From Oscillospiraceae bacterium (GTDB lineage Bacteria > Bacillota > Clostridia > Oscillospirales > Oscillospiraceae), in the NCBI GenBank assembly GCA_020025395.1, contig JAHHSE010000090.1:1-6153 (forward strand): a stretch of DNA of 6,153 nucleotides, read 5' to 3'. Below, one piece after another: positions 5,127-6,153 of the stretch (positions are counted from its first letter, which is position 1; each line of letters begins with the position of its first letter). The position numbers were made by a program, and so were the translations under genes. The notes below the pieces were generated by a model. It saw only the letters and a program-made list of their open reading frames with translations. It made no database searches and was not told where the DNA came from.

Positions 5127-6153
5127 CCCCAGAAAAAAAGAAAAAGGGCGGGGCCCATTTGAATAAAACGGAAAAAACACCCACCCCAAAGAAGAAAAAA
5201 ACCAGGGATCAGATCATTCGCCGCCGTATCACCATTCTGGTGGTGATCGCTGTTTTCATGGCCCTCACGGCAGGGATCGCCGTCAGCCTGAAGCTCTGGA
5301 TTCGGGAGCCAAATCTGCCCGCACCCTCCTTTGCGCCCCCAAGCGGCTCCGTCGCCCCGGGGCAGGATCCGGAGATCGCGCTGGGGGCAGGGCGAAAACC
5401 GGGTGTTTATACCTTCCTCCTCATGGGTAAGGATACCGGAGGGGGAGGGAATACGGATACCCTGATGGTGGCCACCTATGATACCGTGAATCAGACCATG
5501 GATGTTTTGAACATCTATCGGGATACCATGGTAAACGCCCCCTGGGATATTAAGCGGATCAACTCCGTCTATAATTTTAACGGGGGAGGAGAAAAGGGTG
5601 TAGAGGCTTTGAAGGAGTATCTCAAACACCTCATCGGCTTTGCCCCGGATTACTATGTGACGGTGGAGTGGGATGCCGTGGGAGAGCTGGTGGATGCCAT
5701 CGGGGGGGTGGAATTCTATGTCCCCTATGAAATGCACTACTACGATCCCAGACAAAAATTGAAAATCAACCAGGCCAAGGGACTTCGCACCCTCACCGGT
5801 GACGATGCCATGCAGGTCATCCGCTGGCGGAAGAACAACGATGGCAGCAAGACCTCCGTGGGGGATGTGGGCCGTGTGGAAATCCAGCAGGATTTCCTGA
5901 AGGCGATGATGGAGAAATGTCTGAAGACCATCAATCTCGGCACCCTGCCTAAGTTCGCTAAGATCATGCTGGACAATGTGAGTACCGATATCCCGCTGGG
6001 TACCATCGTTTGGTTCGGACAAAAGGGACTGGGCATGGAGGTGGAGGGACTGCGATTCCACTCACTGCCTGGAAATCTGAATGGGAGCGCCTGGAGCCGC
6101 AGCTATAAAAATTATCAGTCCTATGTCCTGCCGGACGGTCCGGCGGTGGTGGA
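5123..6153 (+). CDS. LCP (LytR-CpsA-Psr) family cell-wall polymer ligase, 3' end outside window
   Basis: LCP proteins are membrane-anchored phosphotransferases that attach teichoic acid or capsule-type polymers from a lipid carrier to peptidoglycan on the outer face. The first 343 residues are present and the frame is open at the window edge. Residues 1-35 are a very Lys-rich cytosolic tail, 36-59 one hydrophobic membrane segment, and 62-92 a Pro/Gly/Ser linker. The LCP domain starts near residue 94 with FLLMGKDTGGGGNTDTLMV, then IYRDTMV (131-137), INSVYNF (146-152), DAIGGVEFYVP (191-201), LTGDDAMQVIRWR (224-236) and GDVGRVEIQQDF (247-258). Arg133, Arg234, Arg236, Arg251, Gln255 and Asp112 correspond to the active-site residues described for pneumococcal Cps2A, as I recall them. 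The substrate cannot be told from sequence. It overlaps nadD-yqeK by 4 nt. In related clostridia an LCP gene often lies between yqeK and rsfS, so rsfS is expected downstream (inference). Confidence 0.93.
   Translation, partial: MTPEKKKKGGAHLNKTEKTPTPKKKKTRDQIIRRRITILVVIAVFMALTAGIAVSLKLWIREPNLPAPSFAPPSGSVAPGQDPEIALGAGRKPGVYTFLLMGKDTGGGGNTDTLMVATYDTVNQTMDVLNIYRDTMVNAPWDIKRINSVYNFNGGGEKGVEALKEYLKHLIGFAPDYYVTVEWDAVGELVDAIGGVEFYVPYEMHYYDPRQKLKINQAKGLRTLTGDDAMQVIRWRKNNDGSKTSVGDVGRVEIQQDFLKAMMEKCLKTINLGTLPKFAKIMLDNVSTDIPLGTIVWFGQKGLGMEVEGLRFHSLPGNLNGSAWSRSYKNYQSYVLPDGPAVV

Noticed and set aside
3813..5189. Very long open frame on the minus strand opposite nadD-yqeK, with similar ones opposite ftsY (1271-2344), rph (2250-3056) and the LCP gene (5120-6061).
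   Set aside because: Each is exactly codon-aligned with a well-supported + strand gene and stays open only because TTA, CTA and TCA codons are avoided. The translations show no recognisable motif.
6131..6143. Perfect inverted repeat CCGGAC-G-GTCCGG near the window end.
   Set aside because: It lies within LCP codons for LPDGP, has only a 1-nt centre and no T-run. Such repeats are expected in GC-rich coding sequence.

Overview
The window looks like an ordinary chromosomal housekeeping segment from a moderately GC-rich Firmicute, most likely a clostridial gut lineage of the Oscillospirales type (Flavonifractor/Oscillibacter-like). That placement rests on the protein families and signature sequences (Bacillus-like Smc, FtsY, YhbY, NadD and YqeK), on AGGAGG-type ribosome binding sites and on gene order. 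It is inferred from recall, not from a database search.

All seven genes lie on the + strand and fill almost the whole window. In order: the 3' part of smc (1-1305, chromosome condensation ATPase), ftsY (1364-2230, SRP receptor), rph (2280-2996, RNase PH), rdgB (3001-3591, XTP/dITP pyrophosphatase), yhbY (3608-3940, CRM-domain ribosome assembly protein), a fused nadD-yqeK (3951-5126, NaMN adenylyltransferase plus HD-domain Ap4A hydrolase) and the 5' part of an LCP-family cell-wall ligase gene (5123-6153, cut by the window edge). Gaps are 58, 49, 4, 16 and 10 nt, followed by a 4-nt ATGA overlap. No intrinsic terminator is visible, so one polycistronic unit is likely. The only gap with a plausible internal promoter is the one before rph. 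No stretch over 60 bases lacks a gene.

The layout joins three modules that are separate in Bacillus subtilis: (rnc)-smc-ftsY, rph-rdgB, and yhbY-nadD-yqeK-(rsfS). Together they cover chromosome segregation, membrane targeting of nascent proteins, RNA 3'-end maturation, nucleotide-pool cleaning, ribosome assembly, NAD synthesis and envelope polymer attachment. This is a typical set of growth-linked functions.

I see no mobile element, CRISPR array, RNA gene, defence system or phage gene, and no evidence of a novel system. The points most worth a second look are the single-chain NadD-YqeK fusion, an FtsY that seems to lack most of its N-terminal membrane-targeting helix, the merged operon, and an extreme avoidance of TTA, CTA and TCA codons (1, 4 and 1 in 2000 codons) that explains the long antisense reading frames.
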